A DNA stretch of 24,844 bases, from contig CAZVYN010000064.1 in assembly GCA_964631125.1 (NCBI GenBank), positions 1-24,844 on the forward strand, written 5' to 3'. The stretch's first letter is position 1. Every line of letters starts with the position of its first letter. The notes beneath the pieces were generated by a model. That model was not told the DNA's origin. It saw nothing but the letters and a program-made list of their open reading frames with translations, and did no database searches. This document shows positions 6,014 through 13,970 of this stretch, one piece after another. The stretch comes from CAZVYN01 sp964631125 (GTDB taxonomy: Bacteria > Eisenbacteria > RBG-16-71-46 > CAIMUX01). A program made the translations under genes and the position numbers.

Positions 6014-9000
6014 ATGTTCGTCGATTGCCCGCTCTCGAGATCCCGGCGCACGCTCCCCCGCTTTGTTCGCCTCGCCTCTCTCTTCTTCCTGCCGATCGTC
6101 TCCTGCCTGTGGTGGGCCGCGACGCTGCGCGCCGAGTATCCGCAGTTCGTCGTCAACGACGACACCTTCGGCGAGGAACATCGCCTGGATCCCGCGGTCA
6201 CTCCGCTGCCGGGCGGCGGCTTCTTGGCGGCGTGGGTCGACAACAGCCGGGGGCACACCGACATCAACGCGCTGCGACTCGACGCCGCGCTCGCGCCGAT
6301 CGGCGAACCAACCCGTCTCAACAGCGACGACGGCCTGTTTGCGCACATGGGGGTTCGACTCTCCGCTGCTCGCGCGGGGCGAATCTGGGCGATCTGGATC
6401 GACGAACGCGAAGGACAACCGCAGATCTACGCGCGTCCACTCTCGGCAACCGACGGCGCCGCCATCGCCCCCGACTTCGCGGTCGGCACGACCCCGGCCG
6501 GCTCGATCTCTGTGCCTTCGGTGGCGATCAATAGCAACGGCGATGCGCTCGTCACCTGGGCGGCGCAGCCGGGCGCAGCCGTCCGGATCTACTTCCGTGG
6601 GATCGGCGCCGATGGAGCTCCTCTCGGCCCCGTGACGGAGGTCGACGAGGAGAACGCGGCGGCTCCGCAGGGCAATCCCGCGGTCGCCGCGCTGCCCGAT
6701 GGCCGCTGGCTGGTGGCGTGGGACGAACGGACCAGCCTCACCCGCAACATCTACTACCGGATTCTCGACGCAGACCTGAGCGGCGCCTCCGACATCGTTC
6801 AGGCGGACGGCGATCAGATCGGCCTGAGCGATCAGAGCGATCCGGCGGTGTTGGTCCGCGGGAACGACATCCTCGTCGCTTGGACCGACAACCGTGAAGG
6901 CAGCGGCGATCTGTGGGGACACTGGCTCGATCTCGACGGCGCGCGGGAGGCTGGCGCGGACACGCGCCTGCGCGAAGCAACCGATCCGGCGCCCGACCTC
7001 GAAGCCCGTCTCGTCGGCGCGGACGACGGCTCGTTCGTCCTCAGTTGGCTGGGATCGGCCGGCACGTCACCCCGCGCGTACTGGCGGCTCTTCGCCTCCG
7101 ACCGAAGCGGCGCGAGTCCGAGCGAGACGATCGACGCAGCGTCCGCGGGCGTGCACACGCGCACCGCCGACGTCGTCGCCAGCGGACCGGGAGAGTGGCT
7201 CGCTCTCTTCAGCGACAACCGCACGCTCTCCTCCCAGGTCTATGCGAAACGGCGAGACTTCCAGGACCCCCAGAGCGAGGAGATCACGACGATCTGGTCG
7301 GCGCCCGGCTCCGGCAGCCAACTCGCTCCGGACGTCGCGCTCTTCCCCGATCGCTCCGCCGTCGTCGTCTGGGCTGGCCTGGAGAGCGGTCTGCTCAACG
7401 TCTACGCGCGCATGGTCGACACCACCGGGACACCGAGCGGCGCCGGCTTCCAGGTGAACGAGATCCCCATCAACCACGGACTTTCGACCGTCGACGGGTT
7501 CGACGCGATTCCGCAATTCGCCCCCTGGACGGCGGCCTGCTCGACCGGCTTCGTCGTGACCTGGCCCGTGAACGAAGGGGGCGGTCGTCTCGGCGTGTAC
7601 GGGCAACTGTTCGATCGCGACTCCAACCGACTCGGAGGCAACTTCCGCATCCCTCCGCCGGGCCGCGACGCCATTCCTCAATCCGACGCGCGCCCCGTCA
7701 TGCTGTCGGACGGCCGCTTCGCCATCGCCTGGCGCGACAACTCCGCCGACGCCGGCGGCGACATCTTCCTGCAGTACTTCTCCGCGGATGGTCTCCGCGA
7801 GGGCTCGCCGATCGATCTGATCGACAATGACAACGGCCAGCGAAACTTCCGCCAGCAACTCCCCTCGATCGCGGTCAGCCCGTTCGACGAGATCATCGTC
7901 GGATGGATCGACCATCGCTTCCGTAGTTGGGACATCTTCCTGCAGAGGGTCTCACCGTTCGGCACGCTGAACGGGCCGAACGAGCCGCAACACGTCGTCC
8001 CGGACGGCGAGACCGAAGACCAGGCGCGCCCCGCGGTCGCCAACGGCGAGGACCGTGCCGTCGCCGTGTGGGAAGAACTCCCGCTCACACTCGGCCTGAT
8101 CCGCGGTCGCCTCACGGTTCTGGAGACCGCGCGAGGCGATGGCTCGGCGCCGGCCGCCGCGTCGCTTCCCATCACCGATTTCATCGTGAACGACGACCAG
8201 CCGCTGACGCTCGGCAACAAGTTCGTCGACATCGGCGTCGACGAGTCGGGTCGCTTCCTCGTCACCTGGTGGGAGAACCATGACGGCGACTCGCGACTCT
8301 GGGCCCGCCGCTACGACCCGACCGGCCAGCCGAACGGGCCGCGCTACGATCTGTCCGAAGCGACCGACGGCAGCCGCCTTCCCGCGCACATCGACGTCGG
8401 TGCCGGTGTCATCCAAGTGGTCTGGAGCGACTCGCGGCGCGATCGCGGATGGGATGTCTTCACCCGCAGGATCGACTGGGCCTTCGCGGGCGGACCTGTG
8501 CCGGTGCTGGTCTCCGGTTTCGAGTCGGCCAGTCTGAGCGAGGGAGTCGAGCTGACTTGGCGCGCGTCGTCGGACCGCCCCGGCGAAGACTTCCATGTCT
8601 GGCGTCAGGAGAGCGGTCTGGGCGGGACCACGCCGGCCGCCACCGCCCTTCGGATCACCCGCGAGCCGCTTGTCCCCGCGTCCGGCCTCTACCGCATGGT
8701 CGACTTGGAGCCGATCGCGGGAGCGTGGGCCGACTACTTCTTGGAGGCGATCGCGCTCGACGGGACGAGCGAGTTCATCGGACCGTTCTCGATCCTGTAT
8801 TCCACCGGCGCGAACGTCGCTCGGCTGTGGCCGAATCCTTCGCGCGGCGCCGTCATGTTGGCGGCACCCGCGGCCGGTCGCTATGAACTCGAGGTGCGCG
8901 ACGTGGCCGGCCGACTGGTGCGGCTCTCGGCCGATCGTTCCGATGGCCGCACGCCGATCGTGTGGGACGGGCGCGACATGCGCGGACGGCTGGTCCCCGC

Positions 9001-9064
9001 GGGGATGTACTTCGTGCGCGCCGCCTCGAGCGAGCGGCCGTCGAAGGTGTTGCTCCTCCGCTGA
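6014..9064 (+). CDS. Large secreted beta-propeller-like protein with a FlgD-Ig/sorting C-terminus
   Basis: A 1016-residue exported protein. An Arg-rich N-region and hydrophobic stretch end at about LRA/EYP (near residue 37), giving a signal peptide. About residues 40-830 contain many repeats of roughly 55-65 residues of the form 'P-x-V-A-x-x-P-D-G-x-x-L-V-x-W-x-D-x-R' (for example PAVAALPDGRWLVAWDER, LVAWTDNREGSGDLWGHW, VSPFDEIIVGWIDHR). This pattern resembles bladed propeller proteins. An FN3-like segment (about 835-925) precedes the C-terminal domain (about 930-1016), with LWPNPSRG, WDGRDMRGRLVPAGMYFVR and the terminal LLLR. This is the FlgD-Ig-like / type A sorting pattern used for export or surface anchoring in FCB-group bacteria. 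The start ATG at 6014 has a GGGGGGAGG site. Ligand and enzymatic role are unknown. Confidence 0.82.
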   Translation: MFVDCPLSRSRRTLPRFVRLASLFFLPIVSCLWWAATLRAEYPQFVVNDDTFGEEHRLDPAVTPLPGGGFLAAWVDNSRGHTDINALRLDAALAPIGEPTRLNSDDGLFAHMGVRLSAARAGRIWAIWIDEREGQPQIYARPLSATDGAAIAPDFAVGTTPAGSISVPSVAINSNGDALVTWAAQPGAAVRIYFRGIGADGAPLGPVTEVDEENAAAPQGNPAVAALPDGRWLVAWDERTSLTRNIYYRILDADLSGASDIVQADGDQIGLSDQSDPAVLVRGNDILVAWTDNREGSGDLWGHWLDLDGAREAGADTRLREATDPAPDLEARLVGADDGSFVLSWLGSAGTSPRAYWRLFASDRSGASPSETIDAASAGVHTRTADVVASGPGEWLALFSDNRTLSSQVYAKRRDFQDPQSEEITTIWSAPGSGSQLAPDVALFPDRSAVVVWAGLESGLLNVYARMVDTTGTPSGAGFQVNEIPINHGLSTVDGFDAIPQFAPWTAACSTGFVVTWPVNEGGGRLGVYGQLFDRDSNRLGGNFRIPPPGRDAIPQSDARPVMLSDGRFAIAWRDNSADAGGDIFLQYFSADGLREGSPIDLIDNDNGQRNFRQQLPSIAVSPFDEIIVGWIDHRFRSWDIFLQRVSPFGTLNGPNEPQHVVPDGETEDQARPAVANGEDRAVAVWEELPLTLGLIRGRLTVLETARGDGSAPAAASLPITDFIVNDDQPLTLGNKFVDIGVDESGRFLVTWWENHDGDSRLWARRYDPTGQPNGPRYDLSEATDGSRLPAHIDVGAGVIQVVWSDSRRDRGWDVFTRRIDWAFAGGPVPVLVSGFESASLSEGVELTWRASSDRPGEDFHVWRQESGLGGTTPAATALRITREPLVPASGLYRMVDLEPIAGAWADYFLEAIALDGTSEFIGPFSILYSTGANVARLWPNPSRGAVMLAAPAAGRYELEVRDVAGRLVRLSADRSDGRTPIVWDGRDMRGRLVPAGMYFVRAASSERPSKVLLLR

Positions 9065-9085
9065 GAGGGCCTCCGCTTCCCGACG

Positions 9086-11560
9086 ATGCCGGATCGATCG
9101 AGACGTGGAGGCTTCGTGCGTGGAGAAAAGGTTCTCCACCGCTACAACCGCGACCTAGGGCCCGGCGAGATCCTCGAGGTGGACGCGCGCATGTTGCGCG
9201 TTCACTTCCCGCGCGCCGACGAGACGCTCGTGTTCTCGGCCGAGGATCCTCCCTTCGAACGACTGGTCCTGCCCGAAGGCGTCGACCCCGCCGACTGGAG
9301 CAGCGAATTCTCCGACGATCTCGCCGAGCGGTTGCTCCGCGGCGAGGTCGATTCGTGGCCGGCGCTGCGCAATCGGCTGGCCGGCGGCGCGTTGCGTGAG
9401 ATTCGCGAAGCCGACGGACTCGGCTCGTATCTCGGCGGACGGATCGAACTCTTCCCGCACCAACTGCACGCGGCCGAGAAGGCCTGTCGACGCGATCCGG
9501 TGCGGTGGCTTCTGGCCGACGAGGTGGGACTCGGCAAGACGATCGAAGCCTGCCTCATCCTCTCGCATCTGCTGCGCACGGGGCGCGCGCAGCGGATTCT
9601 CGTGCTCGCCCCCTCCACCTTGACGGTGCAGTGGTTGGGCGAGCTCTATCGGAAGTTCCATCAGGTATTCGTGCTGCTCGATCCCGAACGGCGGCGCGAC
9701 GTCGAGCGCGAGTTGGGGCGCGAGTTCAATCCATTCGAGACGTATGAACGCGCCGTGACTTCGATCGAGGATCTCGTGGCCGAGCCGTCTTTGGCGCGAC
9801 TCGCCGCCGCCTCCCGGCCCGATCTCGTCGTGGTCGATGAGGCGCACCGACTGGCGCGTCGACCGGGACATCCGGGGAGCGCGGCCTTTCGCGCGGTCGA
9901 GAGCATCGTCGCGCAGAGTCGCCATGCACTGCTCCTCTCGGCCACGCCGCTGGAGGCCGATATCCACGGTTTCTTCTCGCTCCTGCGACTGTTGGATCCG
10001 ACGCAGTTCGGCTCGTGGGAAGAGTTCCAGGCGCGGCTCGCGCGCGGGGCGCCGCTGCCGCCGATGACGAGCGCGACGCGTCGCGTCGACATGGGCGGAC
10101 TGCCGCCGAGAGTTCCCCAGCCGGTCGACTTGGGCGACTGGCCGGAGTGGGCCGCCCGGGAGGCTTCGGTCCGCTCGCTCCCGACCGAGCCGCCCCCCGC
10201 ACGGCGCCAACGGGTCGAGGCGCTGGAGCGGGCGGTCAACGACCCATTGCGCGGCGTGGTCCCGCGCCCCGCCGAGGGCGGCGAAGCCGGAAACGAAGTC
10301 GGAAGCGAAGTCGGCGGCGATCGTCGACTCGACTGGATCGTGCAGCGGGCCCCGCGATGGAAACGACGCGGCGAGAAGACGCTCATCTTCGTGCGCGCGC
10401 GTGAAGCGCTCATCTGGCTGAAGCAGGAACTCGAGTTCCGACTCCACCAGCGCATCTCCGTCTTCCACGAGGATCTCTCCGCCGCGCAGCGTGATCTCGA
10501 AGTGGCGGGATTCGCGCGCGACGAAGGGCCGTCGATCTTGATCAGCACCGAGTGCGGCGGTGAAGGCCGGAACTTCCAGTTCTGTCGCCGGCTCGTCCTC
10601 TTCGATCTGCCCTGGAATCCGATCTTGGTCGAACAGCGGATCGGTCGGCTCGATCGCATCAGTCGACGTCGACCGGTCGAGATCGTCTACTTTCGTCCGG
10701 CCGACGGCTTCGGCGCGCAGATCACCGCGCTCTATGAACGGATCGGGCTCTTCCGCCGTCCGCTCGGCGGCGTCGAGACCTGGCTCGCCGCCGTGGCCGA
10801 GGGGATCGCGCGCGCGGCGGGAGAACCGGAGCCTTCGCTCGACGCGGAAGCCCTCGCCTCCGAGACCGAGCGCGCGCTCGATCAGACGCAGCGTTCGGTC
10901 TACGCGTTCCTCCACGCCGAGCCTTACCGCGCGGAGCTGGCCGCCGAGATCTTCAGCCGCGTCCCGCCCGATCTGGAGACGCGCACAGAGGCGGTCGTGA
11001 CCGAAGCGGCGCGTCAGTATGGATTCGACGTCATCGATCGCGCCGAACGGCGGACCTGGTATCTGGAGTTCGGCGCGCTCGCCGTCATCGATCCGCTGCC
11101 CGGTCTTCCGGCGGGTAGCCGCTGGTTGGGGACGTTCGATCGCGTGACGGCGGTGGCCGACGAGACGTTGGACTTCTTCGCCTCCGGCCATCCACTGGTC
11201 GAGGCGGTCCTGCAAGAATTGGCCGACGGACGCCGTGGGCAGATCGGACTGCTGGAGCTGCGCGGCGCGACGGCCGAGGCGGGCGCCGAGGCGGGCGCGG
11301 AGTTGGAAGACGGCGCGCTCGGGTTGGTCGTCGCATTGGAAGAGGGGATCGCGACGCGACTGCATCCCTTCGATCTGCTGGGTCGACCGCGGCCCGAGTG
11401 GCGACGGTTCTTCGAGGAGTCGCCCTCGCGCCTCACGCCGCTCGCGCCGGGCGAATGGCGCGCGCCCGCAGGATGGAGCGAGTTGGTGCGCGGCGTGCTG
11501 CGCGCGGCGCGGGATCGCGGACGACCCACCGCCGCCATCGGACTGCGGTTCGTTCGGTGA
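9086..11560 (+). CDS. rapA: RapA-like SWI2/SNF2 ATPase (RNA-polymerase recycling)
   Basis: An 824-residue protein. The N-terminal Tudor-like region (about 12-65) matches RapA in layout, with GPGEILEVDARMLRVHFPRA and a following FERLVLPEG. Motor motifs follow: PHQL (124-127), LADEVGLGKTIEA (143-155, Walker A Lys151), DEAH (251-254), SAT (285-287), and in the second RecA lobe EGRNFQF (493-499) and EQRIGRLDRI (516-525). RapA is a core-polymerase-associated ATPase that helps release stalled RNA polymerase. This protein is about 140 residues shorter than E. coli RapA, mostly between the two lobes, where a Pro/Arg-rich segment (about 340-410) replaces conserved sequence. The ATG at 9086 lacks a close ribosome site. 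A GTG at 9116 with GTGGAGG 4 bases upstream is an equally good start. It is 21 bp downstream of the secreted-protein gene. Confidence 0.85.
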   Translation: MPDRSRRGGFVRGEKVLHRYNRDLGPGEILEVDARMLRVHFPRADETLVFSAEDPPFERLVLPEGVDPADWSSEFSDDLAERLLRGEVDSWPALRNRLAGGALREIREADGLGSYLGGRIELFPHQLHAAEKACRRDPVRWLLADEVGLGKTIEACLILSHLLRTGRAQRILVLAPSTLTVQWLGELYRKFHQVFVLLDPERRRDVERELGREFNPFETYERAVTSIEDLVAEPSLARLAAASRPDLVVVDEAHRLARRPGHPGSAAFRAVESIVAQSRHALLLSATPLEADIHGFFSLLRLLDPTQFGSWEEFQARLARGAPLPPMTSATRRVDMGGLPPRVPQPVDLGDWPEWAAREASVRSLPTEPPPARRQRVEALERAVNDPLRGVVPRPAEGGEAGNEVGSEVGGDRRLDWIVQRAPRWKRRGEKTLIFVRAREALIWLKQELEFRLHQRISVFHEDLSAAQRDLEVAGFARDEGPSILISTECGGEGRNFQFCRRLVLFDLPWNPILVEQRIGRLDRISRRRPVEIVYFRPADGFGAQITALYERIGLFRRPLGGVETWLAAVAEGIARAAGEPEPSLDAEALASETERALDQTQRSVYAFLHAEPYRAELAAEIFSRVPPDLETRTEAVVTEAARQYGFDVIDRAERRTWYLEFGALAVIDPLPGLPAGSRWLGTFDRVTAVADETLDFFASGHPLVEAVLQELADGRRGQIGLLELRGATAEAGAEAGAELEDGALGLVVALEEGIATRLHPFDLLGRPRPEWRRFFEESPSRLTPLAPGEWRAPAGWSELVRGVLRAARDRGRPTAAIGLRFVR

Positions 11561-11566
11561 GGTCGT

Positions 11567-11730
11567 CGCGCTAGACTTTCCGCGCTAGACTTTCCGCGNN
11601 NNNNNNNNNNNNNNNNNNNNNNNNNNNNNNNNNNNNNNNNNNNNNNNNNNNNNNNNNNNNNNNNNNNNNNNNNNNNNNNNNNNNNNNNNNNNNNNNNNCG
11701 CGCTAGACTTTCCGCGCTAGACTTTCCGCG
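11567..11730. repeat. 14-bp tandem repeat array interrupted by the scaffold gap
   Basis: The unit CGCGCTAGACTTTC occurs at 11567 and 11581 and again at 11699 and 11713. Each side ends in a partial CGCG (11595-11598 and 11727-11730). The same unit borders both sides of the 100-N gap, so the true array is longer than shown and of unknown copy number. It sits between the convergent rapA-like and desaturase genes. The last copy contains the desaturase stop codon. Confidence 0.95.
11599..11698. other. Assembly gap (100 N)
   Basis: Exactly 100 N, the conventional placeholder for a gap of unknown size. It lies inside the 14-bp repeat, so the assembler probably failed to resolve the array. Nothing can be said about its true content. 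Confidence 0.99.
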
Positions 11731-12799
11731 GTACGCCTTCGGGGCTCCGCTCCGGCCCCTCCAACCACAACGTGTGCGGCGTGCGGTTGCGCACGAACCA
11801 CTGCCAGAGCAGTTCACGGTAGGTGCGCGGCCGCATCGCGTGCTCGACGTAGAACGGCTGCAGCTTCCGGTTCAACTCCCGCAGCCGGTAGAACGGCACG
11901 CGCGGGTAGTAGTGATGCTCGAGGTGCAAGTTGTGCCAGAGATAGAGGAAGTCCCATCCCGGACTCGGATTGATCAGCGTAGTCCACTTCAGCGGATCGG
12001 ACGGGTCCATGTCGTAGTGCTGCCCGAGTCGATTCACGGTGAAGGCGATCGGGAACATGACGAAGAGCGGGACCAGATAGACGCGCACCGCCACGCTCCA
12101 ACCGGCGAACGCGACGAGCGCGGCCAACATCGCCAGGTGCAGTCCGATGTTCGTCGCGCGCTCTAGATTGATCCGCCGGCGCAGCGCCGCGGGATAGGTC
12201 CGCGCTTCCTTGGCCGACGCGATCGAATAGATGACGAAGAGCGCGGGCGTCAGATAGAGCAGCTTGTAGAGCGGGTGGACGATCTTGGGCGTCAGGTGCG
12301 CTCGCTTCGGATCATCGGTCCACGAGCCCAGCTCGGCGTGATGATCGAGATGCCACCGGCCGAACTGCGTCGCCGAGATCGAGCTCGGGAAGGCATAGGC
12401 TAGCCCGAGGAAACGCATCCAGCCGGGCCGCGGTCGGTCGAAGATGGCGTCGTGCACCTGCTCGTGCAGCAAGATGACGAAGCCGAGGATCTGAAAGCCC
12501 TGCAGGAACGCGAGCGGAACCCAGATCCAGGGCTGCTCGAAGTACCAGAGTCCCGCCGCTATCGCCGCGGTCACGACGACGTGGCGCAGCGCGACGAGGA
12601 AGTGCCGGCCGGTCTGGACCTTGTGGAGGTCGCGCAGTTCTTCGGTGCTCAGATGGCTCTTGAGCGCGGCCGCCACCACCGACTTGTAGGGCGCGTAGAA
12701 GTTGCCCTTGTTGGAAGTGGGGCTGAAACCGCCCGCGCCGGGGTGCGGGGTGCGGCTCGTCTCGGTGTCGGGATACGAAGGGGAGTTAGAGATCGGCAC
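11717..12799 (-). CDS. Membrane fatty-acid desaturase family protein (di-iron)
   Basis: A 360-residue integral membrane protein with the three histidine boxes of the FA_desaturase superfamily: HEQVH (112-116), HLDHH (150-154) and HLEHH (292-296). Paired hydrophobic segments surround them. It should insert a double bond into, or hydroxylate, an acyl or related lipid chain using O2 and an electron donor. Substrate and position cannot be read from sequence. The start is a GTG at 12799 with no ribosome site, preceded 6 bases upstream by TATACT (12806-12811), which suggests a leaderless mRNA. The stop TAG lies inside the first unit of the 14-bp repeat, so the last codons (Arg-Lys-Val) partly come from the repeat. 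Confidence 0.9.
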   Translation of the reverse strand: MPISNSPSYPDTETSRTPHPGAGGFSPTSNKGNFYAPYKSVVAAALKSHLSTEELRDLHKVQTGRHFLVALRHVVVTAAIAAGLWYFEQPWIWVPLAFLQGFQILGFVILLHEQVHDAIFDRPRPGWMRFLGLAYAFPSSISATQFGRWHLDHHAELGSWTDDPKRAHLTPKIVHPLYKLLYLTPALFVIYSIASAKEARTYPAALRRRINLERATNIGLHLAMLAALVAFAGWSVAVRVYLVPLFVMFPIAFTVNRLGQHYDMDPSDPLKWTTLINPSPGWDFLYLWHNLHLEHHYYPRVPFYRLRELNRKLQPFYVEHAMRPRTYRELLWQWFVRNRTPHTLWLEGPERSPEGVPRKV

Positions 12800-12805
12800 C
12801 GGCCC

Positions 12806-12811
12806 AGTATA
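12806..12811 (-). promoter_or_regulatory. TATACT -10 box, leaderless desaturase transcript
   Basis: On the minus strand TATACT ends 6 bases before the GTG start at 12799. This is the spacing expected if transcription begins at the first base of the start codon. No ribosome site is present. No good -35 hexamer is seen at 17-18 bases. Confidence 0.45.
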
Positions 12812-12833
12812 CCGGCCATGCCCGCGGGTTCCG

Positions 12834-13094
12834 TCAGATCTCCCCCGCGGTCAGCGCATATTCCAAGCGCCAGGTCAGGTCGGCCAGGTCGAAGCAGAGC
12901 TGGAAGACCCCTCCCCCCTCGGTATTGACCGAGAAGTGGTAGCGCCGCACCGGGCCGCGCGTCTCCTGCCAGCGGGTGTTCACGCCGGTGACCTTGACGA
13001 CCGCGCCGCCGCGTCGGAAGGCGAGCGGCGAGATCACTCCGGCATGGAAGTCGGCGCGCACCTTGACCGGTTCGTCGAGGCGCTCCCAACGCAT
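12834..13094 (-). CDS. Small protein resembling DUF6504, next to lexA
   Basis: About 86 residues. The central pattern 'SPLAFRRGGAVVKVTGVNTRW' followed by RRYHFSVNTEGGGVFQLCFD and LTWRLEYAL resembles the small DUF6504 proteins found near SOS-type polymerase genes. The pattern is a short basic strand, an R-G-x-x-V-x-V motif, a Trp, then 'TEGGGxxxLxFD' and 'W.L'. That assignment is from memory of the family pattern and is tentative. The ATG at 13094 has no close ribosome site. An in-frame GTG at 13112 lies 12 bases after GGAGG and could be the true start. The gene follows lexA by 123 bp in the same direction, which fits DNA-damage control. No catalytic motif is visible. Confidence 0.6.
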   Translation of the reverse strand: MRWERLDEPVKVRADFHAGVISPLAFRRGGAVVKVTGVNTRWQETRGPVRRYHFSVNTEGGGVFQLCFDLADLTWRLEYALTAGEI

Positions 13095-13191
13095 GTATGA
13101 GGAGGCGGACACGGAAAGGACAGACCTCCGGCCCGCTGGCGAGCCTGACGGGGAGCGCGTGAGACCGGGCCAGCCCGGCAAATGGGACTAG

Positions 13192-13214
13192 CCCAATGAG
13201 AAGACCCAATGAGA
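13192..13214. repeat. 10-bp direct repeat just downstream of lexA
   Basis: CCCAATGAGA occurs at 13192-13201 and 13205-13214 with a 3-bp gap, immediately beyond the lexA stop at 13218. A short GC hairpin (CCGGGC/GCCCGG near 13165-13180) lies further downstream. No U-run follows, so a terminator assignment is not supported. Confidence 0.7.
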
Positions 13215-13217
13215 CGG

Positions 13218-13814
13218 CTACAGCTTGCGAATGACGCCGACGACCTTGCCCGCGATGCGGAACGTCGGCTCACGGAGAGAGACGCGAATCGGCAGATAGC
13301 GTCGATTGGCCGGACGCAGCTCGATCCGGTCGCGCATGCGATAGAAGCGCTTCACCGTCGCCTGGGTCTCTTCTCCCAGATACGCGACGACCAGATCCCC
13401 GCTGCGCGCCGTCTCCGAGGGCTGCACGATGACGTAGTCGTCCTCCAGGATCCCCTCTTCGACCATGCTGTCGCCGACGACGCGGACCGCGAAGGTGGCT
13501 TCCCGCCCGAAGTCGTCCCAGCGCAGATGCTCGGAGACATGCTCGATGGCGTCGATCGGCTGACCGGCGGCCACCTCTCCCATCACGGGAATCCCGTTCT
13601 CGCGCCGGATGCCCGGGGCGGGCATCAGTTTGCGCCCCTGGTGGAGCAGGTACCCCTTCTTGACCAGCGCGTCGAGATGCTGCGCCACGGTCGCGACAGA
13701 GTTCAGTTCGAACTCGAGGCCGATCTCGCGATACGAGGGGAACCGGCCGCTCGTCTCGATCGACTCCAAGATGAACTGGAGGATGCTCTCCTGACGAACG
13801 GTCAGATCGCGCAC
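13218..13814 (-). CDS. lexA: LexA SOS repressor / autoprotease
   Basis: A 198-residue protein of standard LexA length. An N-terminal winged helix binds the operator (TVRQESILQFILESIETSGR and PSYREIGLEFELNS). The C-terminal S24 peptidase domain has the Ala83-Gly84 cleavage site in GEVAAGQPI, the catalytic Ser116 in VVGDSMVEEGI and Lys155 in ATVKRFYR. RecA filaments on single-stranded DNA trigger self-cleavage and derepress the SOS genes. The start is GTG at 13814 with AGGAGG five bases upstream. It is probably autoregulated through the palindrome in its promoter (13948-13957). A small DUF6504-like gene lies downstream in the same direction. Confidence 0.97.
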   Translation of the reverse strand: MRDLTVRQESILQFILESIETSGRFPSYREIGLEFELNSVATVAQHLDALVKKGYLLHQGRKLMPAPGIRRENGIPVMGEVAAGQPIDAIEHVSEHLRWDDFGREATFAVRVVGDSMVEEGILEDDYVIVQPSETARSGDLVVAYLGEETQATVKRFYRMRDRIELRPANRRYLPIRVSLREPTFRIAGKVVGVIRKL

Positions 13815-13844
13815 AGGCCCCTCCTCACATGCACCTCACTCGCG

Positions 13845-13864
13845 TCACTGCACGTCACTGCACC
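13845..13864. repeat. 10-bp direct repeat in the lexA leader
   Basis: TCACTGCAC occurs twice in tandem with a 10-bp period (13845-13854 and 13855-13864). It lies about 30-50 bp upstream of the lexA GTG, within the predicted leader. A related TCACTCGC precedes it. It could be a regulatory site or simple slippage. Confidence 0.6.
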
Positions 13865-13940
13865 CAATCGCCGCGTGAAAACATCCGGGGGCGAGAGACC
13901 CAAGGGAAGGAGTAGAGGACCCCTCTCCCCCGGCCGTCGC

Positions 13941-13970
13941 AACCTACCGAACGTTCGTCCGGGCGGTCAA
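13941..13970 (-). promoter_or_regulatory. lexA promoter with an internal CGAACGTTCG palindrome
   Basis: On the minus strand TTGACC (13965-13970) is separated by 18 bases from TAGGTT (13941-13946). The perfect 10-bp palindrome CGAACGTTCG (13948-13957) lies inside the spacer, where a repressor would block RNA polymerase. The half-site CGAAC is that of the Gram-positive-type LexA box, but here the halves abut instead of being four bases apart. The -35 element overlaps the lipA stop codon. A start near 13934 implies a lexA leader of about 120 bases. Confidence 0.6.

Noticed and set aside
9155..11365. Long open frame on the minus strand opposite the rapA-like gene
   Set aside because: It is a high-GC shadow of a gene with clear SNF2/RapA motifs. 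Its own translation is Arg/Glu-rich without family features or a ribosome site.
11567..11730. Tandem repeat as a CRISPR array
   Set aside because: The 14-bp units are directly adjacent with no spacers, and no cas gene is nearby.
13165..13197. Intrinsic terminator after lexA
   Set aside because: The short GC stem and imperfect dyad have no following U-run, so the support is too weak to call.
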